64,000 bases of DNA, from NCBI GenBank assembly GCA_019095985.1, contig CM032661.1, positions 36,301,183 to 36,365,182 on the forward strand. Direction: 5' to 3'. The notes beneath the pieces are model-generated. The model was not told where the DNA came from. It saw only the letters and a program-made list of their open reading frames with translations, and made no database searches. Every line of letters begins with the position of its first letter. Position 1 is the stretch's first letter. This DNA comes from Streblospio benedicti. Its lineage: Eukaryota > Annelida > Polychaeta > Spionida > Spionidae. A program made the translations under genes and the position numbers. Shown here piece after piece: positions 37,683-50,739 of the stretch.

Positions 37683-38595
37683 AGCCGCAAAATTATTGCA
37701 GACGTTGAACCAAGATTTTCTTACAAAGGGAGTAGGGTCAAAACATAAAACAATTGGTGCTCTTGCACTTCTTGTAACCGTGGACCGTTGGCGGATAGAC
37801 ACGGAGTGGTGGGTTGAGCAGTGGTAGATCCTGAAATTGATCTTAACCGCCATCCTTTGAAATGGAGCAATATTCTTAAACCACCTTAACCCTTCCCACT
37901 GCATTAACCAAAACGCCCCACCAGGGTTCCATTTCGACCCTAATCATTTGGCCATCTCAGGGTGGCAAAGATTTCCTAGAAAAAACACCTTCCCACTTTA
38001 ATGATAGTCGCTTGAATAACTATATGATTGAGTCACCTTAGGAGTTGAAATGATATATGATTGTGGGAGTGATGATGAAGATGATAAAGATGTAGATTTC
38101 AAACAAACAGAGATCAATCTTATATGAGCAACATTATTCTATATCAGATTTTAATATTTCTTGTGTGAATCTGATGCTGTTGTATAAACACATATCATCA
38201 CTCTTTGATATGTCAGTAAATGGTGAACAGTGGTATGGTGACCGTAAATACATCATCAATATCACAAGGAGATGAGGATTATGTGTGATACTTCAAGCTC
38301 CATGTCGAATTGTTAAGTTGCCAGGTACACACATGCACACAGAAAAGAATGCTAATAGGTCTACGGAGGTACACCCTGAGTATCTATTGTGTGTGTACTC
38401 TACACTAGTTGAAAGAGCACCATTCAAATATGCTTCCTGAAAAGTTAATCTAATATTGAACAATATGTTTTGATGGAAGCAAACAGGGTAAAACAGCCAG
38501 AAATGAGGCACACATCTACAAAAGAGCGAAGGACGGTGCTGGGTACAAAGATAGCGACAAAAACAGACACAGTACGCAGTACAGGACAATCTTCA

Positions 38596-38765
38596 ATAAA
38601 GACCACCGGTATAAGGAGACCACCTCTATAAGGAGGCCACCTTTTGCGGCCCTATGTATTTATAAAGGCATCATTTTATACCTCTATATAGGGACCACCT
38701 CTTCATTGAGACCACTTCACAACAGACCCCGGGGTGGTCTTAATAGAGAGGTTATATTGTAACAC
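38596..38765 (+). mobile_element. pogo/Tc1-like MITE remnant (copy 2)
   Basis: Shares CCTCTTCATTGAGACCACTT and GGGTGGTCTTAATAGAGAGG with 52039-52221. The right end is GAGAGGTTATATTGTA. Short GACCACC words recur inside. The left end is diverged. Confidence 0.6.
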
Positions 38766-41700
38766 TAAGATGTTGAGTATAGTATTAGCCTTGCAAAAAC
38801 GCACATAATCATGACTCGAGCTTGCGGCTTATAACTCTTGTAATTAAAGAGCGCAAAGCGTGTGAAATGAACGCGTGCAATGCAACAAGTTTGTGGCCTT
38901 CAATATCAAAAGATGACGCGCGAATGGCGGTCGTATTTTTTATGTTTTTTTTTACTGGGGCGAATAGCCGAGCTACCACATTTTATTTCAGCGTAAGCCT
39001 ACCAGTGTATCTGGTTTAAAGTGAACAGAATAATACTGATACCATATTTTGTTGAATGACTGCCCCTGACATTATACTGGCGAGGAAACGTGTCTGGTGA
39101 AATAAGGCCTAGGGATGACACGGGCCCTATATTCACTACACAAAGATCATTCTTACTCAAATGATATAGGACAGTGTAACTAACCATACAAAAACAAAGG
39201 GAGCCAGGACATCCGTGTTAGTCTGGAATTATGCTCTAATGTATACTTTATCACTTCGCATTATTGAAATAAGCTGCCACATACCAATGCAATCACAAAT
39301 TATATAAATTAGCAAATTTCCATAGCTTCATTTGCCAGTAATCTAATCAGGAAGTTACCTTTTGATCGGCTGGATTTAGTTACGTTTGCATTACGTTTTG
39401 TGGCCCAAGCCTTCAAAAACAGACTATCTCTTGAATGAGCTATCTCCGTAGGAGACTAATTGCTGGTCTTCACAGAGATTCTTCTGTAAGCTTGTGTATT
39501 GCAGTCACCTGTATACAGAAACTCTATTTTCAAATAATAACAAATTCCAATATGTTTTTATAAATCCCATATTGGCAAATGACACTGTGAAAACCTATTC
39601 TTTGTAAAAAGAACAACACGAAAGACAATAAATGTATTGGCATTATGGTGATATTGGCACTTCGTCAGTTTGCTTATGATATGATAACATGATATGTGTT
39701 AATTTTGTTTGGCGTATATTCTAATAACATTCAGTGAAAAAAGTACCTTCTCCAAACTAATTTGCCTCATTGCTGTTTGTTTTATCTAAAAAAGGAAAGA
39801 AGCATTACAGCATAATCAAATCATCTAATCGGTAATTGTAAAAAAAACCCTGATGCTGCCACCTAATTGGTTAAGCTAGGGTCAAACAGTGCTGAATATT
39901 GAAGACGAATCCGTGGTGGCATCACATCAACTGTTAACTTGCTCCATTCCCATCAAAACCACGTTTATTAGGTAGCATAATCCTTTTACTGGTGTGCCTC
40001 TGAGAACTTCTGTAATGCACAGTGACAATTCGAGGATGAACATTCTTGGCTGTCGGACTGGGGCTTTAAAGTTGATAGGCTAAAAGCGTGCTGGCTACGC
40101 TTATGTTAGTCTTGCAATCAGCACATATGACAAAGACATTTATTTGGGAACTTTTTCCTGTTGCAAGCACACGATAAAACACCTGTTGCACTTTTCCCAA
40201 TTAGTATGAATTTGAGCAAAACATTAAAGAACCTGCCAGTGTTCTACCGCCACGAGTTTAGAATCAATGAAGAATCAAAGAAGTGGTGCATATTCTAATC
40301 AACAGGCAGGTTATGAACCGGGACGAGGGGGCCGACCTTCGCTTGTGAGTTTACGATCCGATTAGGAACCTTTTTTACACACAGGAGTAGATGAAACTAT
40401 CAATGACGTAGGCATTGTTTTTGTTGCCATACGAGGAAATATGCAGAGAATGATTTTAGATCACTGTAGTTTTTTTTCCATATTATCAGTCATTTGGTGA
40501 GCGAATGACGCAAGCAAATAATTGAATAAGCAAAATGTCATCTGAAATGCACAACGACATTCTCATTATTAACAGGAGCATCAGCAAAAATAACAGCTGC
40601 TAAAAAATAACACATTTAATGAACAATTTGATAAGAATAACATCAGCGAGGATTGGCCAACAGCAACCCAACAGATTATACTCTCTATCTCAGAGACACC
40701 AAAAACTGCATGTTTTCTAAAAGCTTAGTTACATAATACATACAGCAAATTGGAATTACAGAATTGACATTTTAAAAGTGGCTTGAACTTGGTGGTTAGT
40801 TAATGAAGTCGTTGTCGCCATATAACCATCTATAGAAGTACACACCATGTACAGCATATCCTTGATATATGGCGACCCCTCACAATTAGGGGTGACTTTT
40901 AACTGTCCTGCTATATAATAAGGCTACTAAAAACGCAGTAATGGTGGTATTTGTCTTATAGCTCGTAGTTTGTCCCTAATGGCGTGGTTTTAGTGTTTTA
41001 GAAGCTGCCCATCGTTAGCGCCTGACGCAACCCACCACATATCACATTACCTCTCTTGAAATACCATGACAAAATAAAATGTTAAGCACTTTGGCCGTTC
41101 TGTGGGCATGCAGTCATGCAATCGGCAGAACCTTGCTATTGCGTAGCCTCAGTGATGGGGGTATGGAATAGTGTCGCCGTAGCTAGAGGAGTTGTTCCCG
41201 TTCACGAACCATGGTTTTAGATATATAGCAAATCGTAGAATACAATATGTCTAATTGTAACAGTTACTGGTTTTATTGTAAACTCCCAATGCTTTGCTAT
41301 AACCTTATCATGAATGTGCCATTGATGATGATCATAATTGTAGTTTTTACCAATCTTTAATATTTCAAGGCTATCACGGCTCCTTTGTCTGCGACAATAT
41401 TCCCTAATTAGGCTGTATGGCTGAATTTATGCTCGTTCATTATTAGTGGCTTTTAACCAAAGTCAACTGCATCGAAAAAGAGCAAATGGATTTGAAAGAT
41501 TTTTAATTATTAGAAGGAATTCTTTCATTACCAATATTCTATTGACTTTTGTTTTATTAATTTTATCAAAGCTCATTTCAAAAGACATGAACTTTAATTC
41601 ATATTCATTGATGCAGTTGCCTTTGCTGTTGACATCATAACTCATTTTACCGACGTCATTATATGGTGCATCCAACGATGTGCTTATAAAGCCATCGTTA

Positions 41701-43156
41701 ACTTGTCGGTCGGTAATGTACGATTTCAGTACAATGTAGTATAAATTGTCATAAAATGTAGCTTTACCGACTCTATAGGCGATAACTAAACAACTAACGT
41801 CACTTTTGTGCTCTCTGTTAAACACAACAAAATAAAACCAAAACTGGCCCCAATAAATTAACTTAAATGTTTTATTAATAAAAAATAATCTTCTAAAAAT
41901 GAAGACACTGGCTACATAGAAAACAATTTATTGCTAACTGTCTTTTTGAAATATATTGAGGACTGATTTTAGTCCAGAAACACATAAATAAGAGTTGACA
42001 AGCAGTGTTGAATCATGGATCATCCCTTGTTAGCTGTATGCTGGTGTGTAGAGGTGCTGTGGGTGTAACGAAGCACACATTATGCTGTAACAACCAAGGG
42101 TATGTTGTCTTAATAACGACACCCTAACCACGTTAATGGACTTGTTAGTTTATTTTGAAGACTCATTTTTCATGTAACGCCCTAATGCTATTATGCCAAC
42201 CCGGTTAGTGTATGCTGTTCATGTCAATACAGCCAAATTCTATATTGGATTAAATGATAGTTCTGTGTCTCATAAATCAACTGAATTCCCCTCCTCCTCC
42301 CCCAATTGTATTAAAATGTATGCAGCATGTCAGGTAACACCGCAGTAATGGACATGTACATGGCGATCTTTACATTCTGTAATTACAGAAGATCCATGTA
42401 AACTTATCATCCAGAGTGTTGTGCCTTGTTACCAGCGAAAGGGCATTCAATGAACAGTCACACACAGGCCCATGTGAACCGCAATAGGTAATACACCACT
42501 AGTCATGAAACAATATTTTTTTCAAAATGTTATATTGGAAAGTCTAAAACTGAGAAAGGAAAACTATTGAATTCTGTATGTTTCTTTGAGTCAAAATTTT
42601 ATTTACATCATATGTGAATAATCCAATGGTTTGAATATGCGCAAATATTTGGCACCATTCCATGTATGCCCTACTCTAAAAAGGGCATAATTTCAGCTCC
42701 AATCTGTAATGCTTTACCAATAACCAGAGCTAGAGAATTACGATTTAAAAAGTGGACGGTCTTGTAGCTAATTAGTTATTCTATGTGTACACCAACATCG
42801 ACGGTTTTCACGGCTTGATCACTCACACTGCCTTTAAAGTCCTTGCTCATACCAATTTTGAAACTGCGTATATAGTCGTGAGATATGACGATGGTACACC
42901 AATTGCCAATTGAAAATATTCAGTGGTTACAGAATATACATATATGATACGCAAAGAATGGAGACACGATTTTCACTGGCATGACTGGGATCTCGGGAAA
43001 TATGACACCGGGTTGTGTGCCATCTGGTCGGTGTGAACTATAATATATCAGCTGTATTAGTGCACTTCACTGTAGAATATTCCCATATCTTAACTACGTG
43101 TATGGTTTGTCAGTGAGATTATTTGGCGCAACCACAGCTTGCACGGTTTGGCGGTA
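38766..43156. other. Gene-poor stretch, nothing recognised
   Basis: 4.4 kb without a supportable gene. A 120-codon minus frame at 41463-41825 was considered and rejected. No clear repeat family is seen. Confidence 0.4.
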
Positions 43157-43490
43157 AAACCCGCTTTACACTATAGCGAATTCCACCTACGTGGCTCTAC
43201 GTGCAATGGCGAACAGGCAAATTCGTCAGAAAATTTTGAACATGTTCAAAATTCGTTGACGAATTTACTCGTTGGTTTAGGTTCGTTAAAAATAGTTATG
43301 CTGCGTCTAGGGATCGCAGAACGTTCGTACATACAAGTAACACTTCGTTTGCCACAGCAACTTGTCGTACCATGCATTTTTTACTACGTTCAATGCCGCT
43401 ACAATATACGCCCAAGTTGACAACGTGACATAATACGTACAGATGCGTTGCACGGGTTCGCCCATGATCGCTCTAGTGTAAAGCGGGTTT
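43157..43490 (+). mobile_element. AAACCCGCTTTACAC MITE, copy 1
   Basis: 334 bp with ends AAACCCGCTTTACACTA and TAGTGTAAAGCGGGTTT (exact inverses). Non-coding body. Copy 2 lies inverted 34 bp away. Confidence 0.85.
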
Positions 43491-43524
43491 AAGAACAAAA
43501 GCCCTATGGTAACATTATGAGAGT

Positions 43525-43823
43525 AAACCCGCTTTACACATAGGCGATCATATGCAAATCTGTGCAACGCATCTATACACGCCTTGTGTCAAGTCGTCAA
43601 CGTGGGCGTATTGAGGCGACATTGAACGAAATAAAAAATGTTACGACGTCTTGCCGAGCCAAACGAAGTATTACTTGTACATTCAAATCCATAATCGTAG
43701 CATAACTATTTGTAACGAACCTCAGCTAACCAGTACATTCATCAACGTTGTAACGAATTTGCCAGTTTGCCATCGCACGTAGAGCTACGTAGGCAGAATT
43801 CGCTCATGTGTAAAGTAGGCTTT
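43525..43823 (-). mobile_element. AAACCCGCTTTACAC MITE, copy 2 (inverted)
   Basis: 299 bp, opposite orientation to copy 1. Shares CCTACGTAGCTCTACGTGCG near one end and GCAACGCATC near the other with copy 1 read in reverse. Its far end is degraded (AAAGTAGGCTTT). Confidence 0.8.
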
Positions 43824-43829
43824 AAATAC

Positions 43830-45560
43830 TTTGATTCACCTTATATTAGGCGGCTCATCTAGTTGGTCAATCAAAGTTTACACAACATAAAGTCCTATTA
43901 TGAATAGCTTTAGTGATAGCATGCTGTTTTAAGTGATATAAATACTGATAAAGGCCCATCGTCACGGTTCAGAGGCAGGAAATTTTCATGCCAAATCGTA
44001 CACGGTTCAGCGTGCAAATATCACTGACGTTCTGGTAAAATTGTTTATGCAACACGGCAGACGAGAGAAGGTACTGTTACCATGTGTATTTCTTAGATAG
44101 CGGCGGGAGAATAGTTTTATGCAACAGGGTCCTGCCTGTCCACACTTTTGCGTGGATTATTTGCAAGGCGGCCACACCCCTATGGCGAGTGCAATATTCA
44201 GACACAAAAATCGCAATAAGTTACTGTACATAAGTGACACAATATCCACTACATGTATCTCAAGCTAAACGATGCTAACGCGACCGGTCGCGTCCACATC
44301 AATATTAGAGGTAGCAAATTCATACGAGTACATACGACCACGACTAATTTAAAGAGGTTGGGTCGTGGAGACGGCTTATGACACGACAGATGTTGATTGA
44401 ATCGTAGTCGTGGGATCGTCAGGACCACACGACTTGGCCCGAGAAGAAGTCGCGTGGATACAGTCGCATCGCTCGTTTGCAGTCTTAGCGGTGTGGAAGG
44501 GGGTTACACTTTCCCCTCATCAGAACTTAAAATCTACTTTATGTGTTTGCAACGTTCAGAAAATAATAGCAATACATTAATAAATGATAAATTCCCTTTG
44601 AAGTGACAGTCAAAGTTATCGGAGCACTCATTGACTACCATTTAATATATACAAACTAACAAAGATTTATGAACTAAGTGGCAATACACATCTTACAATT
44701 AATTATTAGCAAGGATATTGAAGACTATTCATATGATAAATGTCATTACAAGTATATCTTTTAGTAAATATATTTAAATTTCTTACCCAGAAATCATAGC
44801 AGTGGGATTTACGATACTATTATTTTTTTTCTAAAAGAAACATTCGGTATTCCTAATACATGTATTTCTGTCTAGATCTTCTTTTTGATGTATTCACAAA
44901 CACTTCTAAAACAATGCAATGGTGCTTACAATTTCTAGTTTCAAATCCATATGATGTCCTCCAATTAATGTTTACGTGTAATGCACGAACGTGATGAATA
45001 ACATATTCATAACCCCATTCCATATCCATTGTATCCATACTGATGAAAAACCATTCTTAATTCTAGCCCACCATCAATCGTGTATCTATACAATAATATT
45101 TCTATCCGGAACCTGTAAAAAGGAAGTAATAACATGCTGTTGTTTGAGAATACATATGAATTCCCCCTTTGCATACTACTTAGCACAGTTTTGTTAGTGA
45201 AGCATGCATAATTAACTACGAAGAGGGGTCAGTCGTTTGGGGCATTCGTTTTTTTAATGCAGCAATACAGATATTTGAAAATAAACAACAATCATGCATG
45301 GAGGGTGGAATAAAAATATAAGGCACAACACACATTTTATTGTGAATGAAAGTTAAATTTCGTGTACAGATCTGCCTTCATTATCGCAAAGTCGTCATAT
45401 ATTTTGTATATATTCGATATAAGATTAATTGAACGTCACATTTGGCAATTGTCGTTCCAATACGTCACAATACAGATGCTCAGTAGTTCAAATGTCCTAC
45501 ACAGGCTGTGAAACTGAAACCGAAGTACGAATATATACACCGTATATACACCAACATAAA
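43830..45560. other. Intergenic, nothing firm
   Basis: GC-richer patch at 44270-44480 with repeated GTCGTG/CACGAC words hints at a decayed palindromic element, but I cannot define ends. Confidence 0.3.
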
Positions 45561-45564
45561 CTGC

Positions 45565-46245
45565 TCGTAATTTAGGGGCTACCTTTGACCAAAATATGAC
45601 ACTTCAACCTCATGTGTCTGCCCTTGTTAAATCTTGCAATTGGCATCTTCGTCACTTTGGACAGATTAGGAATTTTCTCACAATGGAAGCTTCTGAGAAA
45701 ATTGTTCATGCCTTCATCAGTTCTCGCCTTGATAATGGAAATTCACTTCTTTATGGCTTACCCGACTGTCAAATCCAAGGTGTACAGCGTGTTCATAACA
45801 CTGCTGCACGGATCCTAACTCTAACAAAAAAGCATGATCATATAACTCCTGCACTGGCTCCCTGTCAAGCAACGCATACTTTTCAAGATTCTAACACTTA
45901 CTTTCAAATGCCTCACTGGACTTGCACCATATTACCTGTCTGAACTCTTACAACCATACTCACCATCTAGATTACTGCGGTCATCAAATAATCGATTGCT
46001 CAAAGAATTTAGATCAAGAACCAAGTCGTATGGCGATAGAGCATTTAAAACAGCAGCACCGAAATTATGGAACAAACTTCCACTGTCCATTCGACAATCC
46101 AAAACTCTTGCATCCTTTAAATCACAACTAAAGCACCATTTGTTTAAGGAGGCCTACAAGCGTACATGAACATTTAGTGGAATTTACGCTATATAAATTG
46201 TATTGTATTGTATTGTATTGTACTGTATTGTATTGTATATGGTAC
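45565..46245 (+). mobile_element. LINE 3' end (L2/CR1-like) with (TATTG)n tail
   Basis: Translation starts LGATFDQNMTLQPHVSALVK, continues HLRHFGQIRNFL, AFISSRLDNGNSLLYGLP and VQRVHNTAARILTLTKKHDH. In a shifted frame it continues SYGDRAFKTAAPKLWNKLP and SFKSQLKHHLFKEAYKRT before a stop near 46168. These are the classic C-terminal reverse transcriptase blocks of L2/CR1-type LINEs. The (TATTG)n run at 46197-46240 is the simple-repeat tail. 5'-truncated and frameshifted, so inactive. Confidence 0.9.
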
Positions 46246-46303
46246 TGTGACATCACTAATTGCTAATGGCGTCCTTCATATTTTGGCCCATCAGTTAAAG
46301 TAG

Positions 46304-46311
46304 GTAAGTAG

Positions 46312-46358
<47 letters not shown>

Positions 46359-47345
46359 CTTTATTAATCATTATACATGAAACTTGTTTTGTGACGTATT
46401 GCAAAAGACAGACAATGGACACATTGCAATAGACAAGTACTACAATAGACAAACAAAACACACAAAGTAAATAGTATGATAGTATAACAACAAAAATAAT
46501 AATTATACTACTGGACTACAGATGATAATAGCAATGTCATAAGGGTATAACAAGTAATACTGAGCATACTTATTAGTAATATTAATTCTAACAATACTGA
46601 GCATACTTATTAGTAATAGTAATTCTAATAATACTGATCGGTAATGACTAAAATGCAATAAGACTAGGTTGACTGAAATTATGTGATAACAATAATAAAA
46701 ATGACTGAGAAATTACAGATGTGAATTATTAAAAAGTCTTATGGCAGTAGGCACATAACTGGTTTTGAACTTTAGAGTCCTTGCATACATAGAATTGAGA
46801 CGACGTCCTGCGCTTAGAAAATTAAAATGACAATGGAAAGGATGAGTCATTCATAATTTTTGAACATTTGTTTTTTTACTGCTGCATTGTACAAGTCTTC
46901 TAATAAAGTGGTATTACATCCTAACCTTTTAGCTGTTTTGATTACCTTTTTAATTCTATTTTGATCTTTACAATTGCTATTTCCATACCGACAAACTATA
47001 CAAAAATTAATAAGTGATCCTACTACAGTGGACATATAAAAGGAATTCAAAATCTTTTTGCTGACACCAAACTTTTTAAGTTTCCTGACAAAATACAATT
47101 TTTGGTTAATTTTCTTGGTTACTTTAACAATGTGGTCTGAACTGCACAATTTATGATTAATAATATTACCTAAATACTTACAATTCTCAACATATTCAAC
47201 ATTTTCATCTTTAATTACAATTGGTGACATTTTTCTTTTAATTTTTCTGAAATCAATAACCATTTCTTTAGTTTTCTTTACATTAAGGATTAAATAATTG
47301 TTATCACACCAGTCTACAAAAGTTGATTAATAATAATTAAAAAAA
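46304..47345 (-). mobile_element. LINE 3' end (minus) with (TTAC)n tail
   Basis: Minus-strand translation: INIFADYTAEE (the RT active-site region, FADD family motif here FADY), FVDWCDNNYLILNVKKTKEM, VIDFRKIKRK, VENCKYLGNII, KKINQKLYFVRKLKKFGVSK and an NRIKKVIKTAKRLG block. This is the RT C-terminal half of a CR1/Rex-like LINE. The 3' UTR runs to ATTAATAAAGTACTTACTTA and a (CTTA)n tail at 46304-46358. The degenerate active site and 5' truncation mean it is dead. Confidence 0.85.
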
Positions 47346-47463
47346 TGCATTCTTCAGCTGTATAGTCGGCAAATATATTAATACACGCTATTATAAGAGT
47401 ATTCAGAAGATTATAAGGTCAAGGTTGTTTTTATACATCAGCGCTGTTGTCATCCTAACAATA

Positions 47464-47811
47464 TTCGTGGCAGAATGGATAGGGAGTTGGGCTAGTGACC
47501 AGAAGGTCGTGAATTCGATTCCCAGTAGGGTCAGGGGCTGGGTGCTGAGCAAACTTACTCCTAACAGGTTGCACACTGCTCTGTGGTACCTACACGTTGA
47601 ATAGGTAGAGGTCAGCCGGGTAATTAACAGGTGTGCGCTACAGCAGCAAATGCTGCAGGCAGCCAGTGTTGTATGCTCCCCAGGGAGTTGAGAAAGATAA
47701 ACATTGAGTGCCAAAGGCGCCAATCAATGACCTGGTGTAAATAAGTCGACTGAGCAATAGTCCTGGATAGCAGACTATAAACTCCGACATTTGACATTTA
47801 CATTTACAAGG
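47464..47811 (+). repeat. tRNA-derived SINE copy (plus)
   Basis: tRNA-like head: CAGAATGGATAGGGAGTTGG (A-box side), then GTGAATTCGATTCCCAGTAG (B box). A long body follows, and the tail ends GACATTTACATTTACA. The 21905-22055 copy matches its first 150 bp in inverse orientation. Confidence 0.75.
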
Positions 47812-48122
47812 TACTATGGGGTGGGTTGGTGTGTGGGGTGGGTTGGGGGTGTGGGCTGGGGAGCCCACTGGGGTGAGTGTTGCTCAATTTCAGTCATGTC
47901 GTAATGAGGAGGGGGTCGCTCGTTTTAAATATTTTTCTCTTCTCCATATGTCCGACCCTCCTGTGTGATAAATTATGCATTCTCCAAACACCTGTCACCC
48001 AAAATCGGTCATTTAAATTTGAGATGCAAGTTTGTATTAAAACTTTAAAAGAATATATAACATATTAATATACGATTCTTATGTTTCACATGTAAAGAGA
48101 GCTCAACCATAAGGGAGCCAAG

Positions 48123-48205
48123 TATATTAGTTTATTTATATGAAAATTACACACTCATGGCTTATAGCCATGAGTGTGTAATTTTCATATAAATAAACTA
48201 ATATA
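48123..48205. repeat. Perfect palindrome, 40-bp arms, 3-nt loop
   Basis: Arms 48123-48162 and 48166-48205 are exact inverses around GGCT-TAT-AGCC. The sequence includes TATTAGTTTATTTATATGAA. No mismatch in 40 bp. It is 321 bp upstream of the start of the secreted-peptide gene. Confidence 0.95.
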
Positions 48206-48525
48206 ACATATTGATATGTATATTGTCAATTAGTTCATTGCTGGATAAGTGGGGAGAGAAGGGAAGAGGGGGATAAAGGTGAAAAACAAGCTAAACAGAT
48301 AAAAGGAGGAAAGAAGCCTCATTTGGTGAATATAGCCCTCGCAAGCTCGGGCAACAACCACCAAATTCGGGCATTGATTCATGCATATTGCCCTCAAAAC
48401 CATGACATATTTCTTCAATAAACATCTTTTTACACCATATTGATTATTGTATATCATTTGCTATTTAACTCCCTAGTCGTGACATTAGCAATTACTCAAC
48501 ACTTGAGAAACACCGCAAACCCAAC

Positions 48526-50639
48526 ATGAAGTTCGTTGTGATTTTTATTGGATTGTGTCTTATTATGGCATATGCTGAAGGTAAATATTTTTTCATTGAT
48601 ATTTTGTGTGAACTTAACGTTGTTGTGCATTTCTGAGTAAGAAATGTTTCTTCTCGTCACGTCGCTGTAAACTGGTAAATGAGTTTTAACTCGGATTTAA
48701 AGGATGGGATCTGAAAGTATGAAAAAACAGCAACATATTGTCTCATAGACATTAGTTAGAATTTGCTTGTGAAGAAAAAGTCATAAATTAGCATTTTAAG
48801 CTCTGAATAAGACCACTCAGAATATGCACAGTCTAAAGCTTAAACACGCAGGTAACATTTAATTAGAAGTTTTGGGTTGTTTTCTTTATAGAAGTGTTGT
48901 TCTTTTTTTCTACGTAGTCTCTGCTATTAATCAATGGTGGAAAATCTATGCCATCGATCTATTGCATGCTAACTGGCATGACTTTCATAATAACCTAAAC
49001 CTGATATATGTCACTTTTCTGTTCCACAATCACTTAATAGAATGAATACATTTTCAGCTGGAAATGGTAACGGGAATAAAGGCAAGTCGAAGGAGGAGTC
49101 ATCATCCGCAGAAAGTGATGAGGATCTATCCACTACTACAAATGGGGGTGTATCAACAACCGCAGCATCAGCAAGTAAGAAACAAACTATCACCTTCTGA
49201 AATCGACCTCTACGGACAAATAAAATAGCAGCCGTTACGTGCAACATAAACGGCCACGTTTCTCGTCGATTCAAGTGTTTCTGTGGCTTGTTATCATTAA
49301 ATTTGGTGCTCACTTGTACTAAAAATGTTACTGTAAAGCTTTGGCGAAGCATTACACGTGTTACTTCATAATATATAGGGCTTGATTTAATATCTAGTAA
49401 AATCCCGTGTTATGTATGTAATTTACCATTCGTTTATACATGAATGTTTATAAGTTTAGTTGCACGTTAATGCCGCTAATTTGGTTGTACGTACAGGTCT
49501 GTTTCGGCGCTGACTATTAAAGTGTGGTCGTGGACCATTTGTCATATCATAACTCATAACTAATATAATGTATAATTGTGCAAAGGCCGTAGCATAAAAT
49601 CCCACTAAGACGCCACTTATACTGTCGACTTTCCATCTACGTACATCATGGGATTGTCACCAGTTATATTTCCATTCTGTCCCTCGCACAGTACACATTG
49701 TGACAACCAATCTCTGTAAGACGCGTCTACCTGCTCTAGGGTTCATGCAAAAGAGCAGTATACTGCTGGTTGAGTGTGTGCACGGCTACTCCCATCGAGA
49801 CTCCACTTGTTCTGTCGGCTACTCCCACCCTGCCTTGACCGGAAATGAGTTGCAAAAGACCCTTACTGATGCTTATCAACATTGTTCCAGTAGTATACAC
49901 TGAAACTTACCCCAAGTGATATACATCGACAGCAAGAGTGATGATCACTTTTAAACTTATTGCGTACATGATGGTAGCTACAATGAAGCCTGCACGCACA
50001 TGTATATGTTAATAAGCTCATGATGTAACCATAAAATATTGGCAATGATCAGGAAAAATGATTTATATGTGGAAGCCCTTGACTTTGTTAGGGATCGTTC
50101 ACAAATGACGTCATCTAATATTTGGCATTTTTTTTACCCTACCCCCTTGTCACCTTTCACCATCTTTGTCTCTGCCCCCTTTCCGTGACATGGTTTTGCA
50201 ATGACATTTTGCTCAAGTAACATTGATTTAACTGTTAACTGCGATGTTGTATGAATGCATTTGAACATATATGTCCATAATTTAGACATAATTTTACAAA
50301 TGTATTTAGGACATATAGCAAACATGGCAATGTGATTTCAAATAGTAGATATATCACAACTCACTTAACGTATATGTCAGCAAGTAAGTTCAAATACAAT
50401 TAAATAACTACATTTTTTTTTAAAAAAAAGGTGACTTCACCCAAGTGCTAGAACCCCCCCCCAACCCCGCGCGCCTGTCACCTTTTATCATTTTGCGCTA
50501 CACCCGCCTTGCCGGGTGACGTCATTTGTGAACGTCCCTTACCTCATCTTACGCAGATTTGGCGTCAATTGATGTTTTATTAACTACTCTATTTGCAGCT
50601 ACTGGGGCGCCCGTTCAACCTGTGCAAGCAGCTAAATGA
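48526..50639 (+). CDS. Small secreted Ser/Thr-rich peptide precursor (3 exons, 70 aa), novel
   Basis: Exons 48526-48580, 49058-49174 and 50599-50639. Borders are AAG|GTAAAT, TTCAG|CTGG, CAA|GTAAGA and TTGCAG|CTAC. Both introns are phase 1, and the stop at 50637-50639 is followed 90 nt later by AATAAA. Residues 1-18 (MKFVVIFIGLCLIMAYAE) are a textbook signal peptide. The mature part has a Gly/Asn/Lys stretch, an acidic Ser run (KEESSSAESDEDLSTT), then Thr/Ala/Gly and a Gln/Pro/Val/Ala end. No cysteines, no transmembrane segment. SAESDED resembles a casein-kinase-type site, and Thr-rich parts could be O-glycosylated. I recognise no family. It could be a secreted structural or mucin-like peptide. 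A Harbinger-like MITE sits in intron 2. Confidence 0.75.
50091..50538. mobile_element. PIF/Harbinger-like MITE, copy 1 (complete)
   Basis: 448 bp with ends GGGATCGTTCACAAATGACG and CGTCATTTGTGAACGTCCC, flanked by TTA on both sides (50088-50090, 50539-50541). A 3-bp TWA duplication is typical of PIF/Harbinger. Both ends contain TGACGTCA. The interior has ATATATGTCCATAATTTAGA. It lies in intron 2 of the secreted-peptide gene. Confidence 0.85.
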
Positions 50640-50728
50640 AGTAGATGAATACAAGAAGGCGTGAAGAAAAGTAATATTACCATCGAAAGGGTAAACTCGC
50701 AAAATGAAATATTGAACAAAACTCGCAA

Positions 50729-50734
50729 AATAAA
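50729..50734 (+). promoter_or_regulatory. Poly(A) signal AATAAA of the secreted-peptide gene
   Basis: First AATAAA after the stop codon, 90 nt downstream. It supports 50639 as the true gene end. Confidence 0.5.
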
Positions 50735-50739
50735 ATATT

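Noticed and set aside
37439-37904. Poly-Leu and poly-Ala frames on the minus strand
   Set aside because: Product of the CAG tract. No coding signal outside it.
41463-41825. 120-codon minus-strand frame
   Set aside because: Long for chance in AT-rich sequence, but it lacks recognisable motifs, the codon use is like its surroundings, and short internal direct repeats (GTCGGTAAA...ATGA) suggest a repeat remnant.
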